Shown in pieces: positions 1 to 8,947 of a stretch of DNA of 64,000 nucleotides. Origin of the DNA: Virgibacillus_F necropolis_A (GTDB lineage: Bacteria; Bacillota; Bacilli; Bacillales; Amphibacillaceae); the NCBI RefSeq assembly GCF_044793635.1, contig NZ_CP084992.1, forward strand, positions 3,162,001 through 3,226,000. The letters are read 5' to 3'. The notes under the pieces are model-generated. The model ran no database searches. It saw only the letters and a list, made by a program, of their open reading frames with translations, and was not told where the DNA came from. How positions within the stretch are numbered: the stretch's first letter is position 1; every line of letters starts with the position of its first letter. A program made the position numbers and the translations under genes.

Positions 1-75
1 GTAGGGGCTATTACCTCTTTAATTGGTGTCCCGTTCTTCCTTTACTTAGCGCGTGGTAGTGGAGGTGGAAAATAA
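1..75 (+). CDS. Iron-siderophore ABC transporter permease, C-terminal end (partial)
   Basis: The open frame from base 1 encodes the last 24 residues of a protein ending GVPFFLYLARGSGGGK. The stop TAA overlaps the ATG of the next permease by one base (TAATG). GVPFF/LYL is the usual C-terminal end of FecCD/BtuC-type membrane permeases, so this is most likely the first of two permease subunits of a ferric-siderophore importer. The rest of the gene, and probably the binding-protein gene, lies left of the window. Confidence 0.85.
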   Translation, partial: VGAITSLIGVPFFLYLARGSGGGK

Positions 76-1097
76 TGACACCAGAACAAAGGATTAAACG
101 TAAAAAGTTTCTTGCAATCATAGTCGGACTGATTGTATTAATAATTGGCATGTTTTTTGTAAGCCTAAGTACTGGGGTTATTCAACTGACACCAAGTGAA
201 GTTATCAAAACGTTGTTTGGTCAGGGAACAGATAAGCAGGAGTTAGTACTGTTTGATTTCCGATTACCTGGTATTGTGCTTGCATTGTTAATCGGTGCAG
301 GTCTTGCGGTCTCAGGTGCAATTCTGCAAGGTGTTACACAAAATGACCTTGCCGATCCGGGGATTCTTGGCATCAACACTGGTGCGGGTCTGGCAGTTGT
401 TTTATTTATCTTTTTCTTTCAAGATACTATTAACATATCAAGTACCGTTTCGGCCTTTATTATGCCAGTCTTTGCACTTATCGGAGCGGTTTTTGCAGCA
501 TTCCTGATTTACTTTTTAGCATGGAAAGATGGGGTCAATCCTATTCGGTTAATTTTAGTCGGGATTGGTGTGAATGCAGGATTCAGTGCAGCATTAATCA
601 TATTTCAATTAAAGATGGATCCGCAAGACTTTCGACAAGCTACGGTTTGGCTGGCAGGTGACATTTGGAGTGCAAACTGGAGTTTTGTATGGGCTTTATT
701 ACCATGGATTTTCATCCTGATTCCATTTACCTTACATAAGGCTAATAGCTTAAACGTATTAAATTTAGGCGATGATATTGCGGCAGGATTGGGAACAAGT
801 GTGGAGCGTGAACGTCGTTTACTCCTCTTGTTGGCTGTTGCATTAGCTGGAGCTTGTGTTGCGGCAGGTGGCGGAATTGCGTTCTTAGGGTTAGTCGTAC
901 CACACATAGCGCGAAGAATTGTTGGCCCGACACATCAACGGATTATTCCGGTTTCAACCTTGATTGGGGCCTTATTGTTAATGCTATCGGACACAATTGG
1001 AAAAACTATTTTGGCACCTACAGAGATTCCGGTAGGGATTATTGTTGCTATTTTAAGTACACCATATTTCATCTATTTATTAATGAAAACAAAGTAA
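75..1097 (+). CDS. FecCD-family iron-siderophore ABC transporter permease
   Basis: 340-aa hydrophobic protein with the features of the FecCD/BtuC permease family: a TM helix at about residues 13-35, the GLAVSGAILQGVTQNDLADPG-type loop near 75-97, about ten TM segments overall, and the coupling-helix region ending in GIAFLGLVVPHIAR near 270. Length matches the family (330-350 aa). The family imports ferric siderophores or haem together with a second permease, here overlapping by one base upstream. No ATPase or binding-protein gene is visible in the window. The substrate cannot be told from sequence; homologues such as FeuC, YfhA and FhuG carry different siderophores. Confidence 0.93.
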   Translation: MTPEQRIKRKKFLAIIVGLIVLIIGMFFVSLSTGVIQLTPSEVIKTLFGQGTDKQELVLFDFRLPGIVLALLIGAGLAVSGAILQGVTQNDLADPGILGINTGAGLAVVLFIFFFQDTINISSTVSAFIMPVFALIGAVFAAFLIYFLAWKDGVNPIRLILVGIGVNAGFSAALIIFQLKMDPQDFRQATVWLAGDIWSANWSFVWALLPWIFILIPFTLHKANSLNVLNLGDDIAAGLGTSVERERRLLLLLAVALAGACVAAGGGIAFLGLVVPHIARRIVGPTHQRIIPVSTLIGALLLMLSDTIGKTILAPTEIPVGIIVAILSTPYFIYLLMKTK

Positions 1098-1113
1098 AGG
1101 CAGGGGAATCACA

Positions 1114-2121
1114 GTGGAGAAAGAGTTAGAGTTATTTGATGTTACCATAATTGGTGGGGGACCAGCGGGGTTATTTTCAGCTTTTTATAGTGGTATGCGA
1201 GAAATGAAAACAAAAATTATCGAGCATTTACCATTTTTAGGAGGGAAGGTAGCTTACTACTACCCGGATAAAGTTATTCGCGACATTGGCGGAATACATA
1301 CGGTGACAGGGGCTAAGCTAACCGAGCAGCTTATCGAACAAGGGAAAACATTTGATCCAACAATCACCTTAGAAGCTCGAGTTACTGAAATGGAGAAATT
1401 GGAAGATGGGAATTTTCTTTTAACTGATCACAATGGAACTCAACATTATACGAAAACAGTAATTCTTGCAGCAGGGTTTGGGCCATTACAATCCGTGGAG
1501 CTTGATTTGCCAGATGCACCACAGTATAAGAATCATAATTTACATTACCATGTACGGGAAATGGGAACATTTAGAGACAAGAATGTGGTGATTTCAGGTG
1601 GTGGAAATTCCGCGATTGATTGGGCAAATGAACTAGAACCGATTGCCAAAAGTGTAACACTTTTATATCGTCGGGACCAATTTACCGGGCATGAAAGCAA
1701 CATTACGAAGATGAAAAATTCCTCGGTAACACTCCTTACATCTTGTGTGATCAATCAATTAAACGGGGATGGGCATCGTCTGTCATCTGTAACTGTTCAC
1801 AACACAGAAACTGGTGTTTTTCATGATATTGAATTGGATGATCTCGTTGTTAATCACGGTTTTATTGTAGATTTAGGTGAAATTGGTAATTGGGGAATGG
1901 AAATGAAAGACGGCACCATAAAGGTAGATGGTGATATGCAGACAAGTGTTCCAGGGATTTTTGCAGTAGGGGACCTTGCTAATTTTACTACAAAACTTCC
2001 TTTAATCGCAGGAGGATTCAATGAAGGTCCAATCGCAGTAAATAGTGCGAAAAAGCACATTGCTCCTACCAAAGAATTGGAAAAGTTATATTCCACCCAT
2101 ATAGATGCATTTAAAAAATAA
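1114..2121 (+). CDS. Ferredoxin/flavodoxin-NADP+ reductase type 2 (YumC/YcgT-like)
   Basis: 335-aa thioredoxin-reductase-like flavoprotein without the redox-active CxxC. An FAD-binding GGGPAGLFSAFYSG motif lies at residues 14-27, an NADP-binding GGGNSAIDWA motif near 165, and the C-terminal FAD motif GIFAVGDLA near 284. This matches the YumC/YcgT ferredoxin-NADP reductase family (about 330-350 aa), which reduces ferredoxin or flavodoxin using NADPH. GTG start at 1114 with AGGGGAA about 6 bases upstream, 16 bp after the permease gene, so the two are probably co-transcribed. The link to siderophore import suggests a role supplying electrons for iron release; that role is inference. Confidence 0.88.
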   Translation: MEKELELFDVTIIGGGPAGLFSAFYSGMREMKTKIIEHLPFLGGKVAYYYPDKVIRDIGGIHTVTGAKLTEQLIEQGKTFDPTITLEARVTEMEKLEDGNFLLTDHNGTQHYTKTVILAAGFGPLQSVELDLPDAPQYKNHNLHYHVREMGTFRDKNVVISGGGNSAIDWANELEPIAKSVTLLYRRDQFTGHESNITKMKNSSVTLLTSCVINQLNGDGHRLSSVTVHNTETGVFHDIELDDLVVNHGFIVDLGEIGNWGMEMKDGTIKVDGDMQTSVPGIFAVGDLANFTTKLPLIAGGFNEGPIAVNSAKKHIAPTKELEKLYSTHIDAFKK

Positions 2122-2219
2122 ATTATGAAGTATTTTTAACAATCCTTGCAACTCCATTGACTATTGGGCAAAAAGCGTAATAATTAACAGTGGTAAATAA
2201 ATAGCTGGAGGACGTTTGT

Positions 2220-3710
2220 ATGAAAAAAGCAATACTATCTTCTTTATTAATCCTATTTTTCATTGTAGGAACAATCCCTGTAAATGCAGCGGAAAAACCT
2301 ATTAAAGAAGAGATTATATATTCAATCGTGGTAGATCGTTATAATAACGGAAATCAAGCCAATGAAGAACAAGTCAATCTGGAGGATCCTTCTGCCTATC
2401 ACGGTGGGGATATTGAAGGAATAATTAAAAAGTTAGATACAATTAAATCACATGGGTATACAACAATCTCATTGTCGCCAATTATGGCTAACGCCCCAAA
2501 TGGATATCATGGTTATTGGATAGAGGACTTCTTTAAAGTGGAAGAACAGTTCGGTACATTAGATGATTTGAAAAAATTAGTTAAAGAAGCACATGATCGA
2601 AATATGAAAGTTGTACTAGAGTTTGTGACGAACTTTGTTGCTCCTACTCATCCTCTAGTAGATGATCCAGCAAAAGCTGATTGGACGAAGCAAACTACAG
2701 TAAAAGATACCCTTTGGTTAGACGATACGACTACGCTTAACCAATCTAATCCGGAAGTGAAAGATATGCTTTTTGAAGCAGCTACCTTCTGGATAGAAGA
2801 AGCAAATATTGATGGATATAAACTTCATGCTATCGATCAATCATCACCAGCTTTTTTAACGGATTTTGTTAATCATGTTAAATCAGTAAAACCCGATGCC
2901 TATTTGCTTGGCGGTGTTTTAAATGAAGATAAAGTAAATGAAGAATATTTGGATTTAGGTATACCGTTAATTGAAAACGCACCAGTTCAGGAATCTATCG
3001 TAAACGTTTTTACGAATGTTGGAACTCCATTAACGAATATTTATGAAACGTGGGAAGAAACTGGTGAACGTGCAGGACTGGTTTATGTGGATAATGCTTA
3101 CACAGAACGATTCACACGTAAAATTGTGGAAGGAAATCTAAATCCTCAAACCACATGGAAACTAGCTTTGGCATACTTGTATACAAGCCCTGGTGTTCCG
3201 CTCGTTTTTCAAGGAACGGAAATTCCGATGGATGGAGATACGACAAAAGAAGTACTTCAAATGGTTCAATTTAATAGTGGGGACACCAAAGTTAGAGACT
3301 TTTTGGAAAAAATCTCATCAATTCGCTCTCAATTTCCAGTTCTTTCACATGGTGATTTCAATCTAGTCGACACGAATGGTGCTTTGAGTGTATTTAAACG
3401 TACTTATAAAGATGAAACTATGTTTATTGCCTTTAACAATGATAACGAAACCAAAAGGGTTACGGTTAAAGATGTACCAGAAGGCATGCAATTAAGTGGT
3501 TTACTTGGAGACAATATTGTACGTGAAAATGAACAAGACGAATATATACTTACATTGGATCGTGAAACAGTTGAAATTTACACCTTAGAAGAAAATAAGG
3601 GACTAAACTGGTTGTTTATTGGAATGGTAATTAGTATATTTGCGATATTTGTTGCTGCGATTATGACCTTAAGTTATAAGCAACGAAAAAGAGAGAGAAA
3701 GAGTATGTAG
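2220..3710 (+). CDS. Secreted, membrane-anchored GH13 alpha-amylase-like protein, probably catalytically dead
   Basis: 496 aa. A signal peptide (about 1-24, cut after NAA) is followed by a GH13 TIM barrel (about 30-380), a small beta domain, one C-terminal TM helix (about 460-484) and a basic KQRKRERKS tail, so the protein should sit outside the membrane. Alignment from memory to Bacillus/Geobacillus GH13 enzymes gives clear anchors (YHGGD 60-64, GYHGYW 95-100, FGTLDDLKKL 111-120, YLYTSPGVPLVFQGTE). The catalytic sites are changed: nucleophile Asp is His203 with Lys201 for Arg, acid/base Glu is Gly232, the NHD motif reads N292-A-Y294, and the region I His is Phe139. It may be a binding or scaffold pseudoenzyme. 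Good RBS (GGAGG) before ATG 2220. Confidence 0.85.
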   Translation: MKKAILSSLLILFFIVGTIPVNAAEKPIKEEIIYSIVVDRYNNGNQANEEQVNLEDPSAYHGGDIEGIIKKLDTIKSHGYTTISLSPIMANAPNGYHGYWIEDFFKVEEQFGTLDDLKKLVKEAHDRNMKVVLEFVTNFVAPTHPLVDDPAKADWTKQTTVKDTLWLDDTTTLNQSNPEVKDMLFEAATFWIEEANIDGYKLHAIDQSSPAFLTDFVNHVKSVKPDAYLLGGVLNEDKVNEEYLDLGIPLIENAPVQESIVNVFTNVGTPLTNIYETWEETGERAGLVYVDNAYTERFTRKIVEGNLNPQTTWKLALAYLYTSPGVPLVFQGTEIPMDGDTTKEVLQMVQFNSGDTKVRDFLEKISSIRSQFPVLSHGDFNLVDTNGALSVFKRTYKDETMFIAFNNDNETKRVTVKDVPEGMQLSGLLGDNIVRENEQDEYILTLDRETVEIYTLEENKGLNWLFIGMVISIFAIFVAAIMTLSYKQRKRERKSM

Positions 3711-3748
3711 TGCTTCCTGGTTCCATGGGACAAACAATATTATATCTT

Positions 3749-3789
3749 AGTACAGTAATTCGGAATGAGTTTACTGTGCTATTTTTTTT
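3749..3789 (+). terminator. Rho-independent terminator after the GH13-like gene
   Basis: AGTACAGTAA and TTTACTGTGCT form a stem followed by a run of eight T residues, 40 bp after the stop codon. Confidence 0.8.
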
Positions 3790-3897
3790 GCATTTTTCAT
3801 GATCCACTAAAATCGTTATTCTTATCAAGATTCAAACCAAATAATTTGAATTTTGTGTTAAAATAAACATAGGTTTTGGTGAGGGAAACTATACAAC

Positions 3898-4125
3898 ATG
3901 GGAAAAATAAGATTTAAAAAGGGGAAAAGGAGATTGAAAAATAAATTAAGAAGATCATCCGGAGAAAAGTCATTACTTGGAGTTTGTGGGGGGATTGCTG
4001 AGTTTTTTGGTATTTCTTCTTCTTTTAGTATAAGACTAATATTTATTTTGACAATGCCTGCTTCCTTGATTATATACATAATTCTCGCTAACTCAATCGA
4101 TGAAAGTCCCCCGTCTTTACATTAG
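3898..4125 (+). CDS. PspC-domain small membrane protein
   Basis: 75 aa. A basic N-terminus (residues 1-22) precedes a PspC domain with LLGVCGGIAEFFGI (about 26-39) and one hydrophobic helix (about 48-66). PspC proteins are envelope-stress-related single-pass membrane proteins; in Bacillaceae many are uncharacterised. The ATG at 3898 has only a weak upstream GGTGAGGG. A TTG at 3934 with AAAAGGAG just before it is an alternative but is spaced too closely. The stop codon TAG ends at 4125, the first base of a MITE-like repeat, so the repeat inserted at the very end of this gene. Confidence 0.75.
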   Translation: MGKIRFKKGKRRLKNKLRRSSGEKSLLGVCGGIAEFFGISSSFSIRLIFILTMPASLIIYIILANSIDESPPSLH

Positions 4126-4528
4126 GTATACCCAAAGATTGTTACTTTATAAGAGAATAGATATAAACTGTGTCATAGCGTACCGCTCCGGAAATACACT
4201 ACGCTTTCCGCGGGCTCGCGCTGAGCCTCCTCGCGAGCAAAAACCGCTCACTGCGGGGTCTCATCGTCTTCGCTGTTTCCGCAGGAGTCTTCGTGTATTT
4301 CCTCCGCTAACATGGTGTCTGGAAGCAGAACTATATAGCCCCTTTCACTAGGACAGTTGAATCCTGCGGGAACAGCACGTGTCCGAAGACCCCGCAGAGT
4401 GGTTTTCTCGAGGAGGCTGAGGCCGTGCCCGCGGAAAGCAACTGTCCGCAGTGGAAATCAACATAGCACTTACTTCGCAGTCATATCAACTATGAGATGA
4501 AAAAGCAACAATGTGTACGAAAAGAGCC
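4125..4528. mobile_element. MITE-like element, family A, copy 1 (degenerate left end)
   Basis: About 404 bp, non-coding. The right end has the family terminal inverted repeat (AAAAGCAACAATG...ACGAAAAGAGCC). The left end is truncated or mutated (GGTATACCCAAAGATTGTTAC). The interior contains GC-rich inverted segments (CTTTCCGCGGGCTCGCGCTG, GTCTTCGCTGTTTCCGCAGG and their complements). Flanking 8-mers TTACATTA and TTAATATA match at only 5 of 8 positions, so the target duplication is decayed or uncertain. It shares ends and interior with the copies at 20424, 33325 and 41806. Confidence 0.8.
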
Positions 4529-4545
4529 TTAATATACAATCTTAT

Positions 4546-4584
4546 CACATAAAAAACGAGCATATTATGCTCGTTTTTTATGTG
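4546..4584. terminator. Bidirectional terminator hairpin
   Basis: A perfect 18-bp stem (CACATAAAAAACGAGCAT with its complement) and a 3-base loop give T-runs on both strands. It ends 4 bp before the stop of the beta-propeller gene on the minus strand. Confidence 0.9.
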
Positions 4585-4588
4585 AAAC

Positions 4589-6778
4589 TTACTTTTCTAA
4601 CGATGGAAGATTAATCGTTTTTATTACTTCTTCAGCGTTTATATCATACACTTTCATGTAATTAAAAGATAACGTATATAGATAATCTCCAACAGACACC
4701 ATTCGTTTGGTCTCAGATTCCCAGTTTGGATGAGTTGGAGAGCCTTCCTGATGAGTGATTGTGTCTTTTAATTCAATTCCCTTTTCTGGTGAGATATGAT
4801 AAAGAAATGCACCTTCGTATACAAATGACTGTTCCTGGTATACAGCATCACCTTTTTGAACAGTTTTTGATTCGTAAAGGTTAGCAGGAAATCCAAACAA
4901 GTTTTTTGTAGGATGCTGGTATAAAGCATGATGGTTTCGATTGACCGCAGAATAGGAGCCTGTATCTCCTATAATTTCACTATCGACCTCAACTGGATGT
5001 GCTAAGTCGCTAACATCAAATAAAGAAATCTTTAAACCTTTTTGGCGTACTCGTGGTTCGTCAGTAAGTTTTGATTCGACTAACTCAGTTTCCTGCCCAA
5101 ATCCAATCACGTAGTCATCATTCAGTGGATGCAAATAATTACTGAATCCAGGCACTTTCAATTTCCCTAAGACAGCAGGCTTTTTAGGGTTTTTAAGATC
5201 AATTACAAACAATGGATCAACCTGTTTAAAGGTAACCATATAGGCGATTGTATCCATAAAACGAACACTATAAATTCGTTCACCCTCTGCTAAATTTTCT
5301 AATGAACCGAGTGGTTGAAGTGACAGGTTAAATGTGTAGAGATTATTTGTAGTAGGCTCTTTTTGCCGAGGGCTCCTACTGGTTGTTGCAACACGAAACG
5401 TATCTTCATATTCATCCATTGAAAATTGGTTCAGGAGCGTACCTTTAACTTCCGTCGATGCATGATAGGTAATGCTTCCATTTTTAATGCGGAATTGAAA
5501 AATTTCCGTACTCATTTCTCCTATAGGCATAGGCAATGTTTTTTTTGATGAATTATTCTTTGGTTGATTGTTCTCTTTCATCTTATTCACAGCAAGATAC
5601 ATATTTTTTTCAGACATATACAGATGATTTGAGGCTCCAAGATATGCCTCAACCTTAGCTGCTTCATTCATTTTTCCCAAATCGATAGAGGCAGTAATAA
5701 GAAAACTGCTTTTATAAGAATCCGGGAAAAAATACATATCCTTGTATTCAATCGGTTGGTATTCACTGCTGACAGCTGTATCTTTTACAGTAGGTCTAAG
5801 ATCTTCTTTCGTTTTCCGTTTTTCACTGAAAAGATGGACTGGCGGATAACTGTTTGCGATTAAATATATATGTTCCTTCGTTTTTCGTGAAGCAGATAAG
5901 GAACCATTTAACGCAACCTCTCGCAGCTTCTTGGGCTTTTCTATGTTAGAAATGTCATAGATATAAACAGTTGTTTGACTTTCAGGCATAAGATGTATCT
6001 CAGCAGCTTGAACAGGATCTTGTTCCGTTGCAGTTGGTGTTTTTAGCTGACGAAAACTATTGCCAATAGTAACAAGTAAATCATCTTGAATATATAACTC
6101 GGTAGGCCGAAAATCCTTAACATGAATAACGCTTTTTACAGTGCTATTTTTTTGATCGGCAGAGGCAATTACAACATCATTATTCCTAGCAAAAAATATA
6201 TGTTCACCATTCGTTTTAACAATGTCGCCTTCGTTTATGCCTTTTTCTTGAACGTTTGTCGTAGAGGCCTTTTTATCTGTAGTTGCTAGTTCCATCGATT
6301 TGTTTTTACTTTGTGAAGAAAATCGAAGTCTGTTATTCGTCCGTTCTTTTAGTAACGTGGTTAATTGCTTCTTGTCAGTAATAGAAGGTAGTTCGCCAAC
6401 TGCATGGAAATCATATGTAAATGCTGATGCAAGTTCATCCCCAGCAGCAGATGTCACTGTGTTAGCGATCGATAGCTGATAATCCTTATTGATCGTATAT
6501 CCATTATCGGGCGCATTTACTGTCAGGATGGTATGTTTATCATTCCACTGCAACGAAACGGGAATAGCGTTTTGATTACTATCCTCGAGATGGACTGTTT
6601 TTTTCGTAAATGAATCTGGATCCATTTCTTCAGAAAAATGAACGGAGAGGTTTGTAGATGCAGCTACATAACTCGAAGCAGATGGAATTTCTGCTGTCAC
6701 CTTGTTTGATAGCAACATGTAGACACAAATCGCAACCGCTAATCCGATTCCACTTATAAACCAAAATGTTTTTTTCAC
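4589..6778 (-). CDS. Secreted beta-propeller domain protein with N-terminal Ig-like (SbsA/Big_5-type) domain
   Basis: About 729 aa from a GTG at 6778, preceded at good spacing by AGGTGTG; an ATG at 6793 lacks an RBS and would sit inside it. An N-terminal TM/signal-anchor (about 6-25) is followed by an Ig-like segment with SVHFSEEMDPDSF (about 45-57), typical of Big_5/SbsA domains. The rest is a large beta-propeller region (about 170-715) with repeated blade motifs such as VYIYDISNIEKPKKL, FVIDLKNPKKPAVLGKLKVP and ISLFDVSDLAHPVEV. This matches the family of secreted C-terminal beta-propeller proteins of archaea and Bacilli, which have no established function. Likely extracellular or surface-bound. 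Confidence 0.82.
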   Translation of the reverse strand: MKKTFWFISGIGLAVAICVYMLLSNKVTAEIPSASSYVAASTNLSVHFSEEMDPDSFTKKTVHLEDSNQNAIPVSLQWNDKHTILTVNAPDNGYTINKDYQLSIANTVTSAAGDELASAFTYDFHAVGELPSITDKKQLTTLLKERTNNRLRFSSQSKNKSMELATTDKKASTTNVQEKGINEGDIVKTNGEHIFFARNNDVVIASADQKNSTVKSVIHVKDFRPTELYIQDDLLVTIGNSFRQLKTPTATEQDPVQAAEIHLMPESQTTVYIYDISNIEKPKKLREVALNGSLSASRKTKEHIYLIANSYPPVHLFSEKRKTKEDLRPTVKDTAVSSEYQPIEYKDMYFFPDSYKSSFLITASIDLGKMNEAAKVEAYLGASNHLYMSEKNMYLAVNKMKENNQPKNNSSKKTLPMPIGEMSTEIFQFRIKNGSITYHASTEVKGTLLNQFSMDEYEDTFRVATTSRSPRQKEPTTNNLYTFNLSLQPLGSLENLAEGERIYSVRFMDTIAYMVTFKQVDPLFVIDLKNPKKPAVLGKLKVPGFSNYLHPLNDDYVIGFGQETELVESKLTDEPRVRQKGLKISLFDVSDLAHPVEVDSEIIGDTGSYSAVNRNHHALYQHPTKNLFGFPANLYESKTVQKGDAVYQEQSFVYEGAFLYHISPEKGIELKDTITHQEGSPTHPNWESETKRMVSVGDYLYTLSFNYMKVYDINAEEVIKTINLPSLEK

Positions 6779-6809
6779 CGTAACACACCTCATTGTCCTT
6801 AAATTATTT

Positions 6810-6844
6810 GTCTAGCTCCATCGCCTATAACTTCCGCTTTTCTA
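6810..6844. repeat. Fragment related to intergenic repeat family B
   Basis: Read on the minus strand, GAAAAGCGGAAG...GGCGATGGAGCTAGAC resembles the two ends of the family B repeats at 9357, 12626 and 37230, with the middle missing. Weak match. Confidence 0.4.
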
Positions 6845-6903
6845 ACGTAGACGACTTAAACAGGATTAGGTTACAGGGTTTTGTGGAATATTGGTTATAT
6901 ACT

Positions 6904-6944
6904 TAGTAAAGAAGCTGGACCACCACATGTGACCCAGCTTCTAA
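6904..6944 (-). terminator. Terminator of the degV gene
   Basis: On the minus strand AGAAGCTGG and CCAGCTTCT form a stem within 15 bp of the degV stop. The following T-run is short (TTCTTTACT). Confidence 0.6.
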
Positions 6945-6946
6945 CC

Positions 6947-7822
6947 TTATTTATTTTCGCTATTTAAAAAGAATAGTGCGAGCGTTCCGGGTCCAGCGTG
7001 TGAGCCTACTGCCGAACCTACCATTTCAATCTGAATTTCTTTTGGATTAAACTTTTCTTTTATCAATTCAGCAAGTTTTTCAGCAGTTTTCAAATCATCA
7101 CCATGGCTTATCCCTATCGCTTGATTGGAAAGGTCCTTACCACGTTCTTCCATGATCTCGAGGATTCGATTTAACAGCTTTTTGGAACCACGAATTTTCT
7201 CTAAAGGAACCAATTTGCCGTTATCTACATGTAAGATTGGTTTAATTTTCAATAAAGTACCAACAAAGGCAGCGGTTTTACTAACTCGTCCACCTCGGTA
7301 TAAGTATTCCAAATCGTCAACGGTAAAGATATGTTCCATATGCTCAGCATGGTACGCAGCCATTTCAAGAATTTCGTCAACAGATTCACCATTTTGTGCA
7401 AGCTGAGCGGCACGAATCACAACTAGTCCAAGGGCGAGTGATACACATCTTGTATCAATCACATGAATGGGGGCGTCAGGATAATCTTCTTTAATTTCCT
7501 GTTCTACGATTTTCGCAGCTTGAAATGTGCCTGAAAGCTCTGATGATAGGGCTAAATAAATTAAAGGTTGATTTGCTTCGGCATAAGATGTAAAAATAGT
7601 TTTAAATGCTTGTTGTGAAACCTGTGATGTTTTGGGACTTTTGCCATCTCGCATGGCATCATAAATCGTTTTTGGAGTAATGTTGATTCCATCTTCATAT
7701 TCTTTTTCATCTAATTGAACAGTTAATGGTACCATTTCAATATCAAATTCGTTATAATGAGATTTTGACAAATCGCATGCTGTATCTGCTAGTATTTTTA
7801 CATTCACTTGATTCACCTTCAT
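6947..7822 (-). CDS. DegV family fatty-acid-binding protein (YitS-like)
   Basis: About 291 aa. N-terminal KILADTACDLSKSH is the DegV signature (D-T/S-x-x-D), followed by the EDG...SQVSQQAF segment and the C-terminal GSAVGSHAGPGTLALFF motif. DegV proteins bind a fatty acid between two domains and deliver acyl chains to the FakA kinase. Position next to yitT matches B. subtilis yitS. ATG at 7822 has a poor RBS; a GTG at 7807 preceded by AAGGTG is also possible. Divergent from the yitT gene. Confidence 0.93.
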   Translation of the reverse strand: MKVNQVNVKILADTACDLSKSHYNEFDIEMVPLTVQLDEKEYEDGINITPKTIYDAMRDGKSPKTSQVSQQAFKTIFTSYAEANQPLIYLALSSELSGTFQAAKIVEQEIKEDYPDAPIHVIDTRCVSLALGLVVIRAAQLAQNGESVDEILEMAAYHAEHMEHIFTVDDLEYLYRGGRVSKTAAFVGTLLKIKPILHVDNGKLVPLEKIRGSKKLLNRILEIMEERGKDLSNQAIGISHGDDLKTAEKLAELIKEKFNPKEIQIEMVGSAVGSHAGPGTLALFFLNSENK

Positions 7823-7951
7823 TCCTGTAGACTTGTATTTCTTTTAGTTTAAGGCTAGAGCGAAGGATAGTCAAAGTATATTCACGAAATATTTCTAATA
7901 CTATCTATGTAAATTTATATAGTTCAACTGCAACTGCAAAAGGAGGTAACC

Positions 7952-8797
7952 ATGTTTTTATTCGAAGCAAAACGTATATTTATTGTCATATTCGGTGCGT
8001 TACTAAATGCCATTTCATTAAATTTCTTTCTAATTGGGGCTAATGTATATGCAAGCGGATTTACGGGTGCGGCCCAACTTATTTCAAGTGTATTCAATGA
8101 TTTCCTCGGAATTGGGATTAGTACTGGTATACTCTTATTCATTCTTAATATTCCGGTCGCAATTTTAGGTTGGTTTAAGGTAGGGAAGGGGTTCACTGTT
8201 TATAGTGCGATTTCTGTTGCTTTTACCACTTTATTTCTAACAGTATTACCGGTTATTGAATTATCACAGGACATTATATTGAACGCCGTGTTCGGTGGTG
8301 TTATTGGTGGTACAGGTGTAGGTATTACATTAAAGCTAGGTGCATCCACAGGTGGTATGGATATCGTAGCGATGGTGTTATCCCGAATGAAGGATAAACC
8401 AATTGGATCTTATTTTTTAATACTAAACGCAATAATTATTGCTATGGCTGGTGTCTTGTATAAGCCTGAAAACGCATTGTACACCCTGCTGACATTGTAT
8501 GTAACAACTCGTGTAATCGATGCACTTCATACGCGTCACGAAAAAATTACTGCAATGATTATTACGCACAAAGCAGATGAATTACAAAGAGCCATTCATA
8601 ATAAAATGGTGCGCGGAATTACGATCATTCCTGCAAAAGGTGCTTATACAAAAGAAGACAAAAATATGATGTATCTTGTAATCACAAGATATGAGTTGTA
8701 CGATTTAGAAAGAATCATTGGTGAAATTGATCCAAACGCGTTTACCAATATTGTTCAAACAACAGGCATATTCGGTTTCTTTAGACGAGATCATTAA
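7952..8797 (+). CDS. yitT: YitT family membrane protein
   Basis: 281 aa. An N-terminal membrane domain of five to six TM helices (about 8-190), with the GASTGGMDIVAMVL motif near 131-144, is followed by a soluble DUF2179 domain (about 215-275, TIIPAKGAYTKEDKNMMYLVI). The domain order is that of the YitT/DUF161-DUF2179 family. Function is unknown; membrane location is predicted. AGGAGGT lies 6 bp before ATG 7952. Neighbours (degV, later yitU-V-W) reproduce the B. subtilis yit order. Confidence 0.92.
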   Translation: MFLFEAKRIFIVIFGALLNAISLNFFLIGANVYASGFTGAAQLISSVFNDFLGIGISTGILLFILNIPVAILGWFKVGKGFTVYSAISVAFTTLFLTVLPVIELSQDIILNAVFGGVIGGTGVGITLKLGASTGGMDIVAMVLSRMKDKPIGSYFLILNAIIIAMAGVLYKPENALYTLLTLYVTTRVIDALHTRHEKITAMIITHKADELQRAIHNKMVRGITIIPAKGAYTKEDKNMMYLVITRYELYDLERIIGEIDPNAFTNIVQTTGIFGFFRRDH

Positions 8798-8805
8798 CTA
8801 TATAG

Positions 8806-8848
8806 AAAAACACATGGCTTTTTCTGAATGAAATGTCATGTGTTTTTT
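8806..8848 (+). terminator. Terminator after yitT
   Basis: AAAAACACATG pairs with CATGTGTTTTT, ending in a T-run. Confidence 0.8.
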
Positions 8849-8947
8849 GCGTTAGAGGGCAATTTTTGTGAAAAAATTTCATTCCCAGAAATCAGCATTT
8901 GTACATATAATTTATTGTATGTACTTTTCAGGGAGGGAATCTTGTTC

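Noticed and set aside
4100..4351. 83-codon frame through MITE copy 1 (and similar frames in the other copies)
   Set aside because: These frames arise from the GC-rich repeat; they differ between copies and have no conserved start or RBS.
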